Part shown: positions 37,140 through 45,938 of the stretch, piece by piece
Numbering within the stretch: position 1 is the stretch's first letter
How the letters are laid out: each line of letters begins with the position of its first letter
Origin: JB111 sp052093225
GTDB lineage: Bacteria > Actinomycetota > Actinomycetes > Actinomycetales > Actinomycetaceae
DNA: 64,000 nt
Direction of reading: 5' to 3'
Assembly (NCBI GenBank): GCA_052093225.1
Contig: JBQDDG010000006.1
Location: 1 to 64,000, forward strand
The notes under the pieces: generated by a model
Told to the model about the DNA's origin: nothing
The model's database searches: none
The model's input: the letters and a program-made list of their open reading frames with translations, nothing else
Translations under genes and position numbers: made by a program

Positions 37140-37255
37140 CGCCCCGGCCGGAGCCGCGCATGACCGACCGGTCGGTGCCGCGCATGACCGCTCGGCCGGT
37201 GCCGCGCATGACCGCTCGGCCGGGGCTGTGCACGACCGCCCGGCCCGACCCGCTC
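37136..37255 (+). repeat. 24-bp tandem repeat over the pgsA stop / cinA start
   Basis: Five 24-bp units begin at the ATGA shared by pgsA and cinA and encode MTPRPEPR, MTDRSVPR, MTARPVPR, MTARPGLC and TTARPDPL. The first four begin with an in-frame ATG, so cinA has four possible starts at 24-bp steps. Confidence 0.95.
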
Positions 37256-37738
37256 GCCCCCCTCGTCGCCGCTCTCGCCGCACGGGGGCTGCGGCTCGCC
37301 GTCGCGGAGTCGCTGACTGCCGGGGCGCTCGCCGCCAGGCTCGCGGCCGTCCCCGGGGTCTCCGCCGTGCTGCGCGGGGGAGTGGTCGCCTATGCGAGCG
37401 ACGTCAAGGCCACGCTCCTCGGCGTCGACGAGGCGCTGCTCGCGGGCGGCGGACCGGTCCAGGCCGAGGTCGCCGCGCAGATGGCGACCGGGGCTGCGCG
37501 GGCGCTCGGCGCGGACGTCGCGCTCGCCACCACCGGCGTCGCCGGCCCCGGGCCCGCCGATGGGCATCCCGCGGGTACCTTCCACGTGGCCTGCCTCGGC
37601 CCGGGCGGCGTGCGCACGCGGTCGTGGCGGGTGGCGGGGACGAGACCCGCGGTGCGGCAGGCGGCGTCCGAGGCAGCTCTCGCGCTGCTCCACGACGCTC
37701 TCGGCGACGCGCTCGGCGACGCGCTCGGCGACGCGTGA
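37136..37738 (+). CDS. cinA: CinA C-terminal-type nicotinamide-nucleotide amidase
   Basis: Deamidates nicotinamide mononucleotide in pyridine nucleotide recycling (PncC activity). The 200-aa product is the stand-alone CinA C-terminal domain: VAESLTAGALAARLAAVPG, GGVVAYASDVKATLLGV, ALATTGVAGPGPADGHPAGT. The first 40 residues are repeat-encoded and the last 12 are ALGDALGDALGDA, also from a 12-bp repeat that stops at the TGA. Coupled to pgsA by ATGA. The repeated ATGs make the true N-terminus uncertain; all lie before the domain. Confidence 0.93.
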   Translation: MTPRPEPRMTDRSVPRMTARPVPRMTARPGLCTTARPDPLAPLVAALAARGLRLAVAESLTAGALAARLAAVPGVSAVLRGGVVAYASDVKATLLGVDEALLAGGGPVQAEVAAQMATGAARALGADVALATTGVAGPGPADGHPAGTFHVACLGPGGVRTRSWRVAGTRPAVRQAASEAALALLHDALGDALGDALGDA

Positions 37739-37938
37739 CGAGGCCGGGAATGTCTGGCGGCATGAGGGCGTTGACCCCGGTGATGATCCCTTCGACGAAC
37801 CTCGCCCGCCCCGTCGGCCGTCCCGACCGGCGAGACCTTGTCCACCCCGTTTCCACCTCGGCCCCCAGGGCCAGGTACCGTATCTCCACACCCCCGGTCG
37901 AGCAGACCGGGACGACCGAGCCCGAGAGGGGGACCCCA

Positions 37939-38235
37939 GTGCTTCTGCGCAACGTGATCGGCGACGTGCTTCGTGAGGTCCGCCAGCGTCAGGGCCGCAC
38001 CCTGCGTGAGGTCTCCTCGGACGCCAAGGTCTCGCTCGGCTACCTCTCCGAGGTGGAGCGCGGGCAGAAGGAGGCCTCCTCCGAGCTGCTCTCCTCGATC
38101 TCCGAGGCCCTCAACACCCCGCTCAGCCACATCATGCGCGTCGTCTCCGGGCGGCTCGCGGCGCACGAGCCCCTGCGTGTCCCGGACACGGTGCCGGACG
38201 AGCTGCTCGACGAGCTCACCCCCGCTGCCTCCTGA
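37939..38235 (+). CDS. clgR: ClgR-like XRE-family transcriptional regulator
   Basis: 98-aa helix-turn-helix protein (LREVSSDAKVSLGYLSEVER, GQKEASSELLSSISEALN) that activates clp protease and other stress genes in actinobacteria. GTG 37939 follows AGGGGGA by 5 nt. The position behind pgsA-cinA matches Rv2745c of M. tuberculosis. The short C-terminus ends LTPAAS, consistent with ClgR-type proteins whose C-terminus is read by ClpP. The 200 bp upstream contain a TACCGT (37876-37881) as the best -10 and no gene. Confidence 0.88.
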   Translation: MLLRNVIGDVLREVRQRQGRTLREVSSDAKVSLGYLSEVERGQKEASSELLSSISEALNTPLSHIMRVVSGRLAAHEPLRVPDTVPDELLDELTPAAS

Positions 38236-38271
38236 CGCGCGGTGCCGGCCCATGGCCGGCCACGGATCTTG

Positions 38272-38298
38272 GACGCCCCCACCATCGGTGGGGGCGTC
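38272..38298. terminator. Terminator between clgR and lhr
   Basis: A perfect 12-bp stem (38272-38283 GACGCCCCCACC with 38287-38298) has a 3-nt loop. It separates the convergent clgR and lhr genes. A second palindrome, GGCCGGCC around ATGGCC, lies at 38240-38261. Confidence 0.85.
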
Positions 38299-38345
38299 TC
38301 CCGTTCCCGGGGCGGTGCAGCGGGTGGGGCGATGCAGCTGGTCGG

Positions 38346-41300
38346 TCAGTCCGGCGGGTGCAGGCCGCCCGGGCCGTGCACCCAGCCCGCGGCCGCGAGC
38401 GCCCGCTCGGTGGCGCCGGCGCGGGACCGGCCCGCGACAGGTGCGCCGTCGACCTGCCGGACCGTCGCGCGCGGGAGCCGGCCGCTGCGCGCATGGGCCG
38501 CGAGCGCCTCGGCGGCGAGCGCCAGGTCCACCTCCGCGGCGGTGAGGCCGAGCACGGACCGGCCGCCGCGCTCGACGAACAGCGCCGGCGCCGCGTCCAC
38601 GAGCACGACGAACGCGCCCGGCCGCCGCGAGGGTCGGTGTCCGTCCGAGGCAGGTTCCGGCCACGGCAGCGCGGCCCCGTAGGGCGAGGCCGGGTCCCCG
38701 GTCGCCAGCACGTGCACGGGAGGCCGCTCGGGCCCGGTCCGGGCGGCGCGGCGGAGCTCCTCGAGCATCGCCGGCAGTGCGAACTGCGCACCGCCCAACC
38801 CGTCGACGACGTACCCGCGCCGCACCTGTCCCGTGTCCTCGAGGCGGCGCAGCACCTCGTAGGCCGCGGGGAAGCCGCCCGCGATCTCGCCGACGCCCGC
38901 GGAGTCGCGCGTGAGGACGCCGTGCGTCTCGACGAGCTGGGCCACGCGCGCCGCCAGGGCCACGGTGGGGTCCGGGTCCTCGGCTCCGCGCCGGATCAGC
39001 GACCACCGCCCCGCGAGGTCGGCCGGGGTGGCCGCGAGGGCGGAGCTGGGACGGACCGCCGCCGTCGCCCGACGGCGCAGCCCGCCACGCAGGGGGCGGG
39101 GCGGCCGGGCGCTGCCCCGGCCCCGTACCGGGCCGGTGCCGTGCGCGAGCCGGGCCCTGAGCGGTGCGAGCGAGTCGCTCGTGACGAGACCCGCCGTCGC
39201 GAGCCACCACAGGGCGTCCCCGACGGCGGGGCCGCTGCGCGGGGCGCCGGGTGTGTCGCTGGATGTGCTGCCGGGTGTGGTGCCGGGTGTGTCGCTGGCT
39301 GCGGCGCCGGGTACGTCCGCCGGTTCGCCGAGGTCCCAGGGATTGTTCGGGTCCGGCGCGCGCGCGGCCGCGACGAGGTCCGCGAGCGTGCGGGAGCCGC
39401 CATCGGCCAGGGCCGTGACGACGGCCCGCAGCAACGGCTCCGGCGGGGCGCCGGGCGGCAGGTCCGCGCCGGTCGGTACCGCGGAGTCGGCGATGGCTGC
39501 GGATCTGGTGGCGGCGTCGTCGGCGGTGGCGGTGGAGTCGGCGATGGCGGCGGTGGAGTCGGCGATGGCTGCGGATCTGGTGGCGGCGTCGTCGGCGGTG
39601 GCGGTGGTGCCTGCGGCGGAGGTGAGGTCGGGGACGACAGGGGCGAGATCGTCGACGGCGTCGGCGGGGAGCAGGACCACCTGGTCCGGGACGGCGGGCG
39701 CGGTGCGCGGGCCACGGCCGACCCACACCACCTCCCCGCTCGCGACGAGCTCGTCGAGCAGCTCGGGCCGGTAGCCGGGTACGCGCGCGGGAAGGATGTG
39801 GGACTCGAGGCCCACCAGCGGTAGCGGTTGGCCCGCCAGCCGGTCGACGACGTCGAGCAGGCGGGCCGCCGCGTCTGCGCCGGAGGACGTGCGATCAGGC
39901 GACGCGGTGCCGGGGGACGTGCTTCCGGGCGAGGCGCCGCCGGCCGAGGCGCCGCCGGGCGACGTGCCGGCGGGTCGCCCGCGGTCGGCGGAGGCGTCAC
40001 CGGGTGGTGTCGCGCCGGGACTGCGCCAAGGCTCGGGCGCGACGTCGTGCCACGCGAGGCTCGCCCGCGCCAGGACACGGGGTTCGGCGGCGTCGACCTC
40101 GCCCCGCAGCAGCGCGAGCGAGCGGCGCCGGATGCGGCGGAGCACGTCGGCGTCGACGAGCTCGAGCCCCTCCGCCGCGCCGGTGACCCGGCCGGAGTCG
40201 AGCGTGCCGTCGGCCACGAGCGCGTCGATCGGTGCCCGCAGCGCCCCGACCGGGAGGCCGAGGCGGGCGGCGACGTCGGCGGCCGTGAACGGACCGTGCG
40301 TGCGGGCATGCCGGCGCAGGAGGTCACCGAGGGGATCGGCGACGTCGGCGGTGAGCTCCGCCGGGACGCCGTCCGGGAGCCGGGTCCCGAGGGCGCCACG
40401 CAGCCTGCCCGCGTCCTCGACCACGGCCAGGTGCGGCTCGCCGGCCACGTCCACCTCGATGAGGCGGCCGGCGCCGATCAGGGAGTCGGTGAACGTGTCG
40501 ACGTCGCCGGGCTCCTCGAGACGCTCCGCCAGCTCGGAGCGAGGGATCGGGCCGAGCCGGCGCACCAGGTCGGCCGCGCCCTCGGCGTCGCGCGCACGGC
40601 TCGACTCCGTGAGCATCTCCACCTCGGCAGCCACCTCCGTGACGGCGCGCGGATCGAGGATGTCGACGAGGTCGGCCGTGTCCCCGCCGATCAGCTCGGC
40701 GAGCAGCGAAGTGTCCAGCGCCAGCGCGGCGGCACGGCGCTCGCCGGGCGGCACGTCCTCGCCGTAGAGGAACCGCGCCGTGTAGCCCATGAGCAGCGAC
40801 CGCGCCCACGGCGAGGGGCGCGCCGTCGTCACCTCGACCACCCGCACCCGGCGCCCGGCCACGGCCGCCATGAGCTCGGTGAGCGCGGGGACGTCGTAGT
40901 CCTCCTGCAGCGCCTCGCGGACCGCTTCGAGCGTCATCGGGAACTCCGGGAACCGCGAGGCCACCGTGAACAGGGCGGCCGCCCGGTGGCGCTGCTGCCA
41001 CAGCGGCTGGCGCTTGCCCGGGAACCGGCGGGGGAGCAGCAGCGCGCGGGAGGCCGCCTCCCGGAAGCGGGCCGCGAGCAGCGGGGACCCGGCGAGGGCG
41101 GCGATCACCCGGGTGCGCACGTCGCCGGCCTCGACGAGCAGGTCGTCCGGCCCCAGGTCCTCCTGCACGCCGGGCGGGAGCCGGAGAACGATGCCGTCGT
41201 CGGCAGCGAGGGCCTGCGCGTCCGCGCCCGTGCGGTCCCTCAGCGCGGCCGCGACGAGCAGCGCCCACGGTGCGTTGACCCGCCGGCCGAACAGGGAGTG

Positions 41301-43400
41301 CACGACGATGCGCCAGTCGCCCAGCTCGTCGCGGAACCGCTCCACCACGATCGTGCGGTCGTCCGGCACGGCGCCGGTGGACTCCTCCTGGTCGGCGATC
41401 CAGGCGGAGATGCCGGCGGCCGTCTCCTCGGCGACGGTGAGCCCTGGGACCGGTGCGACGGCGCCCGGCGAGCCCCACTCCCGGGCGGCGCGGCCGATCG
41501 CCGCGCCGAAGCTCGCGGGGCGGCCGAGGGTGTCACCGAGCCAGAACGGCAGGCGCCCCGGCCTGCCCGGGGCGGGGGAGACGAGCACGCGGTCGGCGGT
41601 GATCTGCTCGATCCGCCACGTGGAGTTGCCGAGCGTGAACGTGTCGCCCACCCGTGACTCGAAGACCATCTCCTCGTCGAGCTCGCCCACCCGGCGCGCC
41701 CCCGACCCCTCGCCGCCGGAGAGGAAGACGCCGAACAGGCCGCGGTCGGGGATCGTGCCGCCGGAGACGACGGCGAGGCGCGCGGCGCCGGGACGGGCCC
41801 GCAGGACGCCCGCGGCGCGGTCGTGGACGAGCCGCGGCTTGAGGTCGGCGAACTCCTCGGCGGGGTAGCGGCCGGAGAGCATGTCGACGACGCCGTCGAA
41901 GGAGCCCTGGGACAGGTCCGCGTAGCTCGCTGCGCGCCGGACCCGGGCGAGCGCCTCGGCGGGGGTCAGGTCCTCGACGGCGACCATCGCGAGGAGCTGC
42001 TGGGCGAGGACGTCGAGCGGGACGCGCGGGACGGTCGTCTCCTCGACGTCCCCGGCGAGCGCGTGCCGGGCCGCGACGAGCGTGGGGAGCAGCTCCGCGC
42101 GGTGCACGGGCAGCAGGACGCCGCGCGAGGTGCCGCCGACCTGGTGGCTCGCGCGGCCCACGCGCTGGACGGTCGACGCGACCGTCGGGGGCGCGCCGAT
42201 CTGGACGACGAGGTCCACCTCGCCCATGTCGATGCCGAGCTCGAGGGTGCTCGTGGCGACGACGCACCGCAGCTCGCCCGACTTCAGCGCCTCCTCCGCC
42301 ACCGACCGCTCGGCGCGGCTCATCGACCCGTGGTGGGCGCGTGCGAGGACGGGGCGCGTCCCGAGCGCCGTGCCCGACTGCCCGGCGACCGTGGCGGGCC
42401 ACTCGGTGCCCTCCGCGCCCACCCCCGGGCCGCCGAGCCGGCGGTCGTGCTCCTCGTTGACCTGCGCCGCCAGGCGTTCGGCGAGGCGCCGGGAGCCGGT
42501 GAAGACGATCGTCGAGCGGTGGGCCTCGACGAGGTCGACGACCCGGGCGGCCACGTGGGGCCAGACCGATGGCGGCTCGGGCCGCTCGGCGGGGGAGCCC
42601 TCGTCCCCTGGCGTTTCCGATGCGCTGTCGGGGGCCGGGGTGCCGGGCGGCGGTCCGGGTGCGGCGAGGTCGGGGACCGGCAGCTGGACATCGAGCTCGA
42701 GCCGCCGCGGCGACGGCGGTGCCACGACGCGGACCGGCCGTCCGCCGTCGTCGGGGGTGCGGACCCCCGCGAGGGCCCGCGCGACCTCCTCGGCCGGCCG
42801 CACCGTGGCCGAGAGGCCGATGCGCTGCACGGGGGCGGGCGTGAGGGCGTCGAGGCGCTCGAGGCTGAGGAAGAGGTGTGCGCCGCGCTTGGTGCCGGCG
42901 ATCGCGTGGACCTCGTCGACGATGACGGTGCGCACGTGCGCGAGCGCCTCGCGGGCCGCGGAGGTGAGCATGAGGAAGAGCGACTCGGGCGTGGTGATGA
43001 GGATGTCCGGGGGGCGTGTGACGAGCCGGCGGCGGTCACCCGGCGAGGTGTCGCCGCTGCGGACGCCGGTGCGCAGCTCGGGCAGGTCGACCCCGAGGCG
43101 CGCGGCCTCGGCCCGGATGCCCGTGAGCGGCCGCTCGAGGTTCCGCTCCACGTCGACCGCCAGCGCCTTGAGCGGGGAGACGTAGAGGATGCGGGTGCGC
43201 TCGCGCTGGTCCGGCAGTGGCTCGGCGAGCATCTCGTCGATCGCCCAGAGGAAGGCGGCCAGCGTCTTGCCGGACCCGGTCGGCGCGACGACGAGTGCGT
43301 GCTCCCCGGAGGCGATCGCGTCCCACGCGCCCTCCTGCGCCGGGGTGGGGGCCTCGAAGGCGCCGTCGAACCAGGCACGGGTCGCGGGTCCGAACGTCAC
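38346..43400 (-). CDS. lhr: Lhr-family ATP-dependent DNA helicase (long form)
   Basis: Superfamily 2 3'-5' helicase linked to DNA repair; the mycobacterial enzyme unwinds RNA:DNA hybrids. GTG 43400 (MTFGPATRAWF) starts as in other actinobacterial Lhr. The 1684-aa product has Walker A APTGSGKT (39-46), VDEVHAIAGTKRGAH, LSATVRPAEEVA, ATSTLELGIDMGEVD and QRVGRASHQ, then winged helix and the Lhr-CTD. Three repeat-rich linkers (about 1115-1160, 1260-1310 and 1360-1390) explain the excess over the usual length of about 1500. It shares a 36-bp divergent gap with DUF3046. No LexA box was found there. Confidence 0.95.
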   Translation of the reverse strand: MTFGPATRAWFDGAFEAPTPAQEGAWDAIASGEHALVVAPTGSGKTLAAFLWAIDEMLAEPLPDQRERTRILYVSPLKALAVDVERNLERPLTGIRAEAARLGVDLPELRTGVRSGDTSPGDRRRLVTRPPDILITTPESLFLMLTSAAREALAHVRTVIVDEVHAIAGTKRGAHLFLSLERLDALTPAPVQRIGLSATVRPAEEVARALAGVRTPDDGGRPVRVVAPPSPRRLELDVQLPVPDLAAPGPPPGTPAPDSASETPGDEGSPAERPEPPSVWPHVAARVVDLVEAHRSTIVFTGSRRLAERLAAQVNEEHDRRLGGPGVGAEGTEWPATVAGQSGTALGTRPVLARAHHGSMSRAERSVAEEALKSGELRCVVATSTLELGIDMGEVDLVVQIGAPPTVASTVQRVGRASHQVGGTSRGVLLPVHRAELLPTLVAARHALAGDVEETTVPRVPLDVLAQQLLAMVAVEDLTPAEALARVRRAASYADLSQGSFDGVVDMLSGRYPAEEFADLKPRLVHDRAAGVLRARPGAARLAVVSGGTIPDRGLFGVFLSGGEGSGARRVGELDEEMVFESRVGDTFTLGNSTWRIEQITADRVLVSPAPGRPGRLPFWLGDTLGRPASFGAAIGRAAREWGSPGAVAPVPGLTVAEETAAGISAWIADQEESTGAVPDDRTIVVERFRDELGDWRIVVHSLFGRRVNAPWALLVAAALRDRTGADAQALAADDGIVLRLPPGVQEDLGPDDLLVEAGDVRTRVIAALAGSPLLAARFREAASRALLLPRRFPGKRQPLWQQRHRAAALFTVASRFPEFPMTLEAVREALQEDYDVPALTELMAAVAGRRVRVVEVTTARPSPWARSLLMGYTARFLYGEDVPPGERRAAALALDTSLLAELIGGDTADLVDILDPRAVTEVAAEVEMLTESSRARDAEGAADLVRRLGPIPRSELAERLEEPGDVDTFTDSLIGAGRLIEVDVAGEPHLAVVEDAGRLRGALGTRLPDGVPAELTADVADPLGDLLRRHARTHGPFTAADVAARLGLPVGALRAPIDALVADGTLDSGRVTGAAEGLELVDADVLRRIRRRSLALLRGEVDAAEPRVLARASLAWHDVAPEPWRSPGATPPGDASADRGRPAGTSPGGASAGGASPGSTSPGTASPDRTSSGADAAARLLDVVDRLAGQPLPLVGLESHILPARVPGYRPELLDELVASGEVVWVGRGPRTAPAVPDQVVLLPADAVDDLAPVVPDLTSAAGTTATADDAATRSAAIADSTAAIADSTATADDAATRSAAIADSAVPTGADLPPGAPPEPLLRAVVTALADGGSRTLADLVAAARAPDPNNPWDLGEPADVPGAAASDTPGTTPGSTSSDTPGAPRSGPAVGDALWWLATAGLVTSDSLAPLRARLAHGTGPVRGRGSARPPRPLRGGLRRRATAAVRPSSALAATPADLAGRWSLIRRGAEDPDPTVALAARVAQLVETHGVLTRDSAGVGEIAGGFPAAYEVLRRLEDTGQVRRGYVVDGLGGAQFALPAMLEELRRAARTGPERPPVHVLATGDPASPYGAALPWPEPASDGHRPSRRPGAFVVLVDAAPALFVERGGRSVLGLTAAEVDLALAAEALAAHARSGRLPRATVRQVDGAPVAGRSRAGATERALAAAGWVHGPGGLHPPD
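39484..39607 (-). repeat. 52-bp exact duplication inside lhr
   Basis: 39484-39535 and 39556-39607 are identical over 52 bp, with a 72-bp (24-codon) period. They encode the linker motif ADDAATRSAAIADS twice, with TAAIADS between. Confidence 0.95.
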
Positions 43401-43436
43401 CGGCACATGGTGGCACCCACGTGCGACGCTGGCGTG

Positions 43437-43658
43437 GTGAAGCGCTCGCAGTTCATCTCGGCGGCCCGCGACGTCCTCGGTGACGCCGCCGCGTCGTCCT
43501 ACCTCGCCGACCTCTCCCTGGCCGGGGTCGGCTACCGGACCGCGGACGACGCGCTGGCGCAGGGCTACGAGCCGAAGGTGGTCTGGGACGCGCTCGTCGA
43601 CGAGCTCGGTCTCGACGAGTCCGTGCGGTGGCACCACCGGCGCGAGCTCGACGAGTAG
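43437..43658 (+). CDS. DUF3046 family small protein
   Basis: 73 aa. DUF3046 is a short actinobacterial protein of unknown function found between the lhr/clgR area and recA-recX. Features: MKRSQFISAARDVLG, SYLADLSLAGVGYRTADDAL, then the conserved PKVVWDALVDELGLDE. Start GTG 43437 is chosen by family alignment; GTG 43434 is next to it. No ribosome site is evident. Conservation beside recA suggests, but does not prove, a link with DNA metabolism. Confidence 0.88.
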   Translation: MKRSQFISAARDVLGDAAASSYLADLSLAGVGYRTADDALAQGYEPKVVWDALVDELGLDESVRWHHRRELDE

Positions 43659-43692
43659 CCGGGGCGCGACACGCTCGGCGCGTCTCCTCGTA

Positions 43693-43716
43693 TCGAACGT
43701 CTGTTCGGCGTACTGT
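43693..43716 (+). promoter_or_regulatory. recA promoter with LexA box
   Basis: TCGAAC-GTCT-GTTCGG (43693-43708) differs from the perfect SOS palindrome at the last base. TACTGT (43711-43716) is a -10 directly behind it, so LexA would occlude the promoter. The predicted 5' leader is about 174 nt, long for this genome. Confidence 0.88.
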
Positions 43717-43725
43717 GCTCCACAG

Positions 43726-43833
43726 ATGACGACGCAGCTCGTCGGTCCACAGGTGTGCGGGCCGTCGGGGCGGATGTCTGTGGTCGGACATAGCGTCATC
43801 TCAGGTAGCGGCCCGGAGAGGGAATCGCCCTGA
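43726..43833 (+). CDS. Possible 35-aa leader ORF in the recA 5' region
   Basis: The ATG lies 9 nt behind the recA -10, so translation could begin almost at the 5' end of the mRNA. The ORF (MTTQLVGPQVCGPSG to PERESP) ends 63 nt before recA. Composition is not diagnostic and no homologue is known to me. It may be chance. Confidence 0.25.
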   Translation: MTTQLVGPQVCGPSGRMSVVGHSVISGSGPERESP

Positions 43834-43896
43834 CACAGGCCAGCCGAGACCGTCCATACGGGGCGCCCAGCGTCCCCAGCCGAGAGGTGAGAGTTC

Positions 43897-45036
43897 ATGC
43901 CCGCTCCCGCAGCAGACCGCAGCAAGGCCCTCGAGGCCGCGCTCAGCCAGATCGACCGCCAGTTCGGCAAGGGGTCCGTCATGCGCCTCGGCGACGAGAC
44001 GCGCCCCAAGGTGCAGACGATCCCCACCGGGTCGGTCGCGCTCGACGTCGCGCTCGGCATCGGTGGGCTCCCGCGCGGCCGTGTCGTCGAGATCTACGGC
44101 CCGGAGTCCTCGGGAAAGACGACCGTCGCCCTGCACGCCGTGGCCAACGCCCAGCGCGCCGGCGGCATCGCCGGGTTCATCGACGCGGAGCACGCGCTCG
44201 ACCCGGAGTACGCCAAGAAGCTCGGCGTCGACACCGACGCCCTCCTCGTCTCGCAGCCGGACACCGGTGAGCAGGCCCTCGAGATCACCGACATGCTCAT
44301 CCGGTCCGGGGCGCTGGACATCGTGGTGGTCGACTCCGTCGCCGCGCTCGTGCCGAAGGCCGAGATCGAGGGCGAGATGGGGGATAGCCACGTCGGTCTC
44401 CAGGCCCGCCTCATGTCCCAGGCGCTCCGCAAGATCACCGGCGCGCTGTCCGCCTCGGGCACCACCGCGATCTTCATCAACCAGCTGCGCGAGAAGATCG
44501 GCGTGTTCTTCGGCTCGCCCGAGACCACCACGGGCGGCAAGGCGCTGAAGTTCTACTCCTCCGTGCGCCTCGACGTGCGCCGGATCGAGACCCTCAAGGA
44601 CGGGACCGACGCGGTGGGTAACCGCACGCGCGTCAAGGTCGTGAAGAACAAGATGGCGCCGCCGTTCAAGCAGGCGGAGTTCGACATCCTCTACGGCCAG
44701 GGCATCTCCCGCGAGGGTGGGCTCATCGACATGGGTGTCGAGCAGGGCATCGTGCGCAAGTCCGGCTCCTGGTTCACCTACGAGGGGGACCAGCTCGGCC
44801 AGGGCAAGGAGAACTCGCGCCAGTTCCTCAAGGACAACCCCGAGCTGGCCGAGGAGATCGAGAAGAAGATCCTCGTCAAGCTCGGCATCGGTGAGGCACC
44901 GCCCGAGCCGGTCGTCGAGACCCCCGCGGAGACCCCCGCGGAGGACGTCGTCCCGCCCGTCGCGAAGAACGCGGCGCGTGGTGCCCGACAGGCCGCGGCG
45001 GCCGGTGCCCGCAACGAGGTGCCGGTCTCGTTCTGA
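43897..45036 (+). CDS. recA: Recombinase RecA
   Basis: Strand-exchange ATPase of homologous recombination and co-protease for LexA cleavage. GAGAGGTGA (43882-43890) sets the ATG. The 379-aa product has Walker A GPESSGKT (68-75), VVVDSVAALVPKAEI, loop L1 EGEMGDSHVGLQARLMSQAL and L2 INQLREKIGVFFGSPETTTG, and no intein. The C-terminal tail has a duplicated ETPAETPAED and an Ala/Arg-rich end. LexA box upstream; recX follows after a strong hairpin. Function is certain. Confidence 0.99.
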   Translation: MPAPAADRSKALEAALSQIDRQFGKGSVMRLGDETRPKVQTIPTGSVALDVALGIGGLPRGRVVEIYGPESSGKTTVALHAVANAQRAGGIAGFIDAEHALDPEYAKKLGVDTDALLVSQPDTGEQALEITDMLIRSGALDIVVVDSVAALVPKAEIEGEMGDSHVGLQARLMSQALRKITGALSASGTTAIFINQLREKIGVFFGSPETTTGGKALKFYSSVRLDVRRIETLKDGTDAVGNRTRVKVVKNKMAPPFKQAEFDILYGQGISREGGLIDMGVEQGIVRKSGSWFTYEGDQLGQGKENSRQFLKDNPELAEEIEKKILVKLGIGEAPPEPVVETPAETPAEDVVPPVAKNAARGARQAAAAGARNEVPVSF

Positions 45037-45053
45037 CGATCGCGCACGACCAC

Positions 45054-45089
45054 GCCCCGCCCCCGAGCCGCACGGCCCGGGGGCGGGGC
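45054..45089 (+). terminator. recA-recX intergenic hairpin
   Basis: A perfect 12-bp stem (45054-45065 GCCCCGCCCCCG with 45078-45089) has a 12-nt loop, 17 nt behind recA and 45 nt before recX. It probably lowers recX expression relative to recA. Confidence 0.75.
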
Positions 45090-45133
45090 CGTAGGTGGAG
45101 GCGTCGGCACGGGGCCGAGGGGAGGAGCGTCCG

Positions 45134-45799
45134 GTGAGGCGAGAACGGACCGGTGAGACGCCGGCTGACGACGGGCCGGCCGGGCCGGAGAACAGCAGAC
45201 CGGAGGCGGCGGAGAACGGTAGGCCGACCGCGCCGGACGGCGGCAGGCGGGCTGAGTCGAAGGGCGGCAGGCGGGCCGCGGCGGAGGATGTCGACCCGAT
45301 CGAGGCCGCGCGCGCGATCGCGCTTCGGTCGCTCGCCGCCGCTCCACGCACCCGCGCGCAGCTGGCCGAGAAGCTCGCGGACAAGGGTGTGGCCGACGAC
45401 GTCGCGGAGACGCTGCTCGAACGGCTGGCCGCCGTCGGTCTGATCGACGACAACGAGCTGGCCGGCCGGCTCGTGCGCACCCGGCACGCCGAGCGACACC
45501 AGGGCAGGCGCGCCATCGCCGCCGAGCTGAGGCGCAAGGGCATCGACGACGACGTGGCGGCCCGCGCGCTCGAGCAGCTGGGCGACGAGGAGGAGCTCGA
45601 GGCCGCCCTCGCCGTCGCGCGCGCCAAGCTGTCCTCGACCCGCTCGCTCACCCGCGAGGTGCGCTACCGGCGCACCATCTCCGCACTCGGGCGCAAGGGA
45701 TTCTCGGGTGAGCTCGCCCGGCGGGCGATGCGCACCGCGCTCGCCGAGGAGGACATCGACGCCGACGCGGCCGAGGAGATCGACCTCGCCGGGGAGTGA
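45134..45799 (+). CDS. recX: Regulatory protein RecX
   Basis: Binds RecA filaments and modulates their activity. GTG 45134 is chosen over GTG 45095 because GGAGGAG (45121-45127) is 6 nt upstream; this gives 221 aa. Residues 1-55 are a charged, disordered Gly/Arg/Glu-rich head. The three-repeat RecX helical domain follows (ARAIALRSLAAAPRTRAQL, then LIDDNELAGRLVRTRHAER and RRKGIDDDVAARALEQL). It ends EEIDLAGE. recA-recX is the standard order. Confidence 0.95.
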   Translation: MRRERTGETPADDGPAGPENSRPEAAENGRPTAPDGGRRAESKGGRRAAAEDVDPIEAARAIALRSLAAAPRTRAQLAEKLADKGVADDVAETLLERLAAVGLIDDNELAGRLVRTRHAERHQGRRAIAAELRRKGIDDDVAARALEQLGDEEELEAALAVARAKLSSTRSLTREVRYRRTISALGRKGFSGELARRAMRTALAEEDIDADAAEEIDLAGE

Positions 45800-45938
45800 C
45801 CCGGAGGGGCCACCGACCATTCGCTGCGGCCGGGATTTCACCGTTGCCGGCGACGTACGTATGGTTCGGGGCCGAAGCGGTCCGGACCGCGTCCCCCTCA
45901 TCACGCATCACGGCGACCGTGAAAACGCCCCGATCGTC

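Noticed and set aside
43897..45036. Intein in recA
   Set aside because: Mycobacterial recA can carry one, but here the 379-aa frame is uninterrupted and all motifs are in normal spacing.
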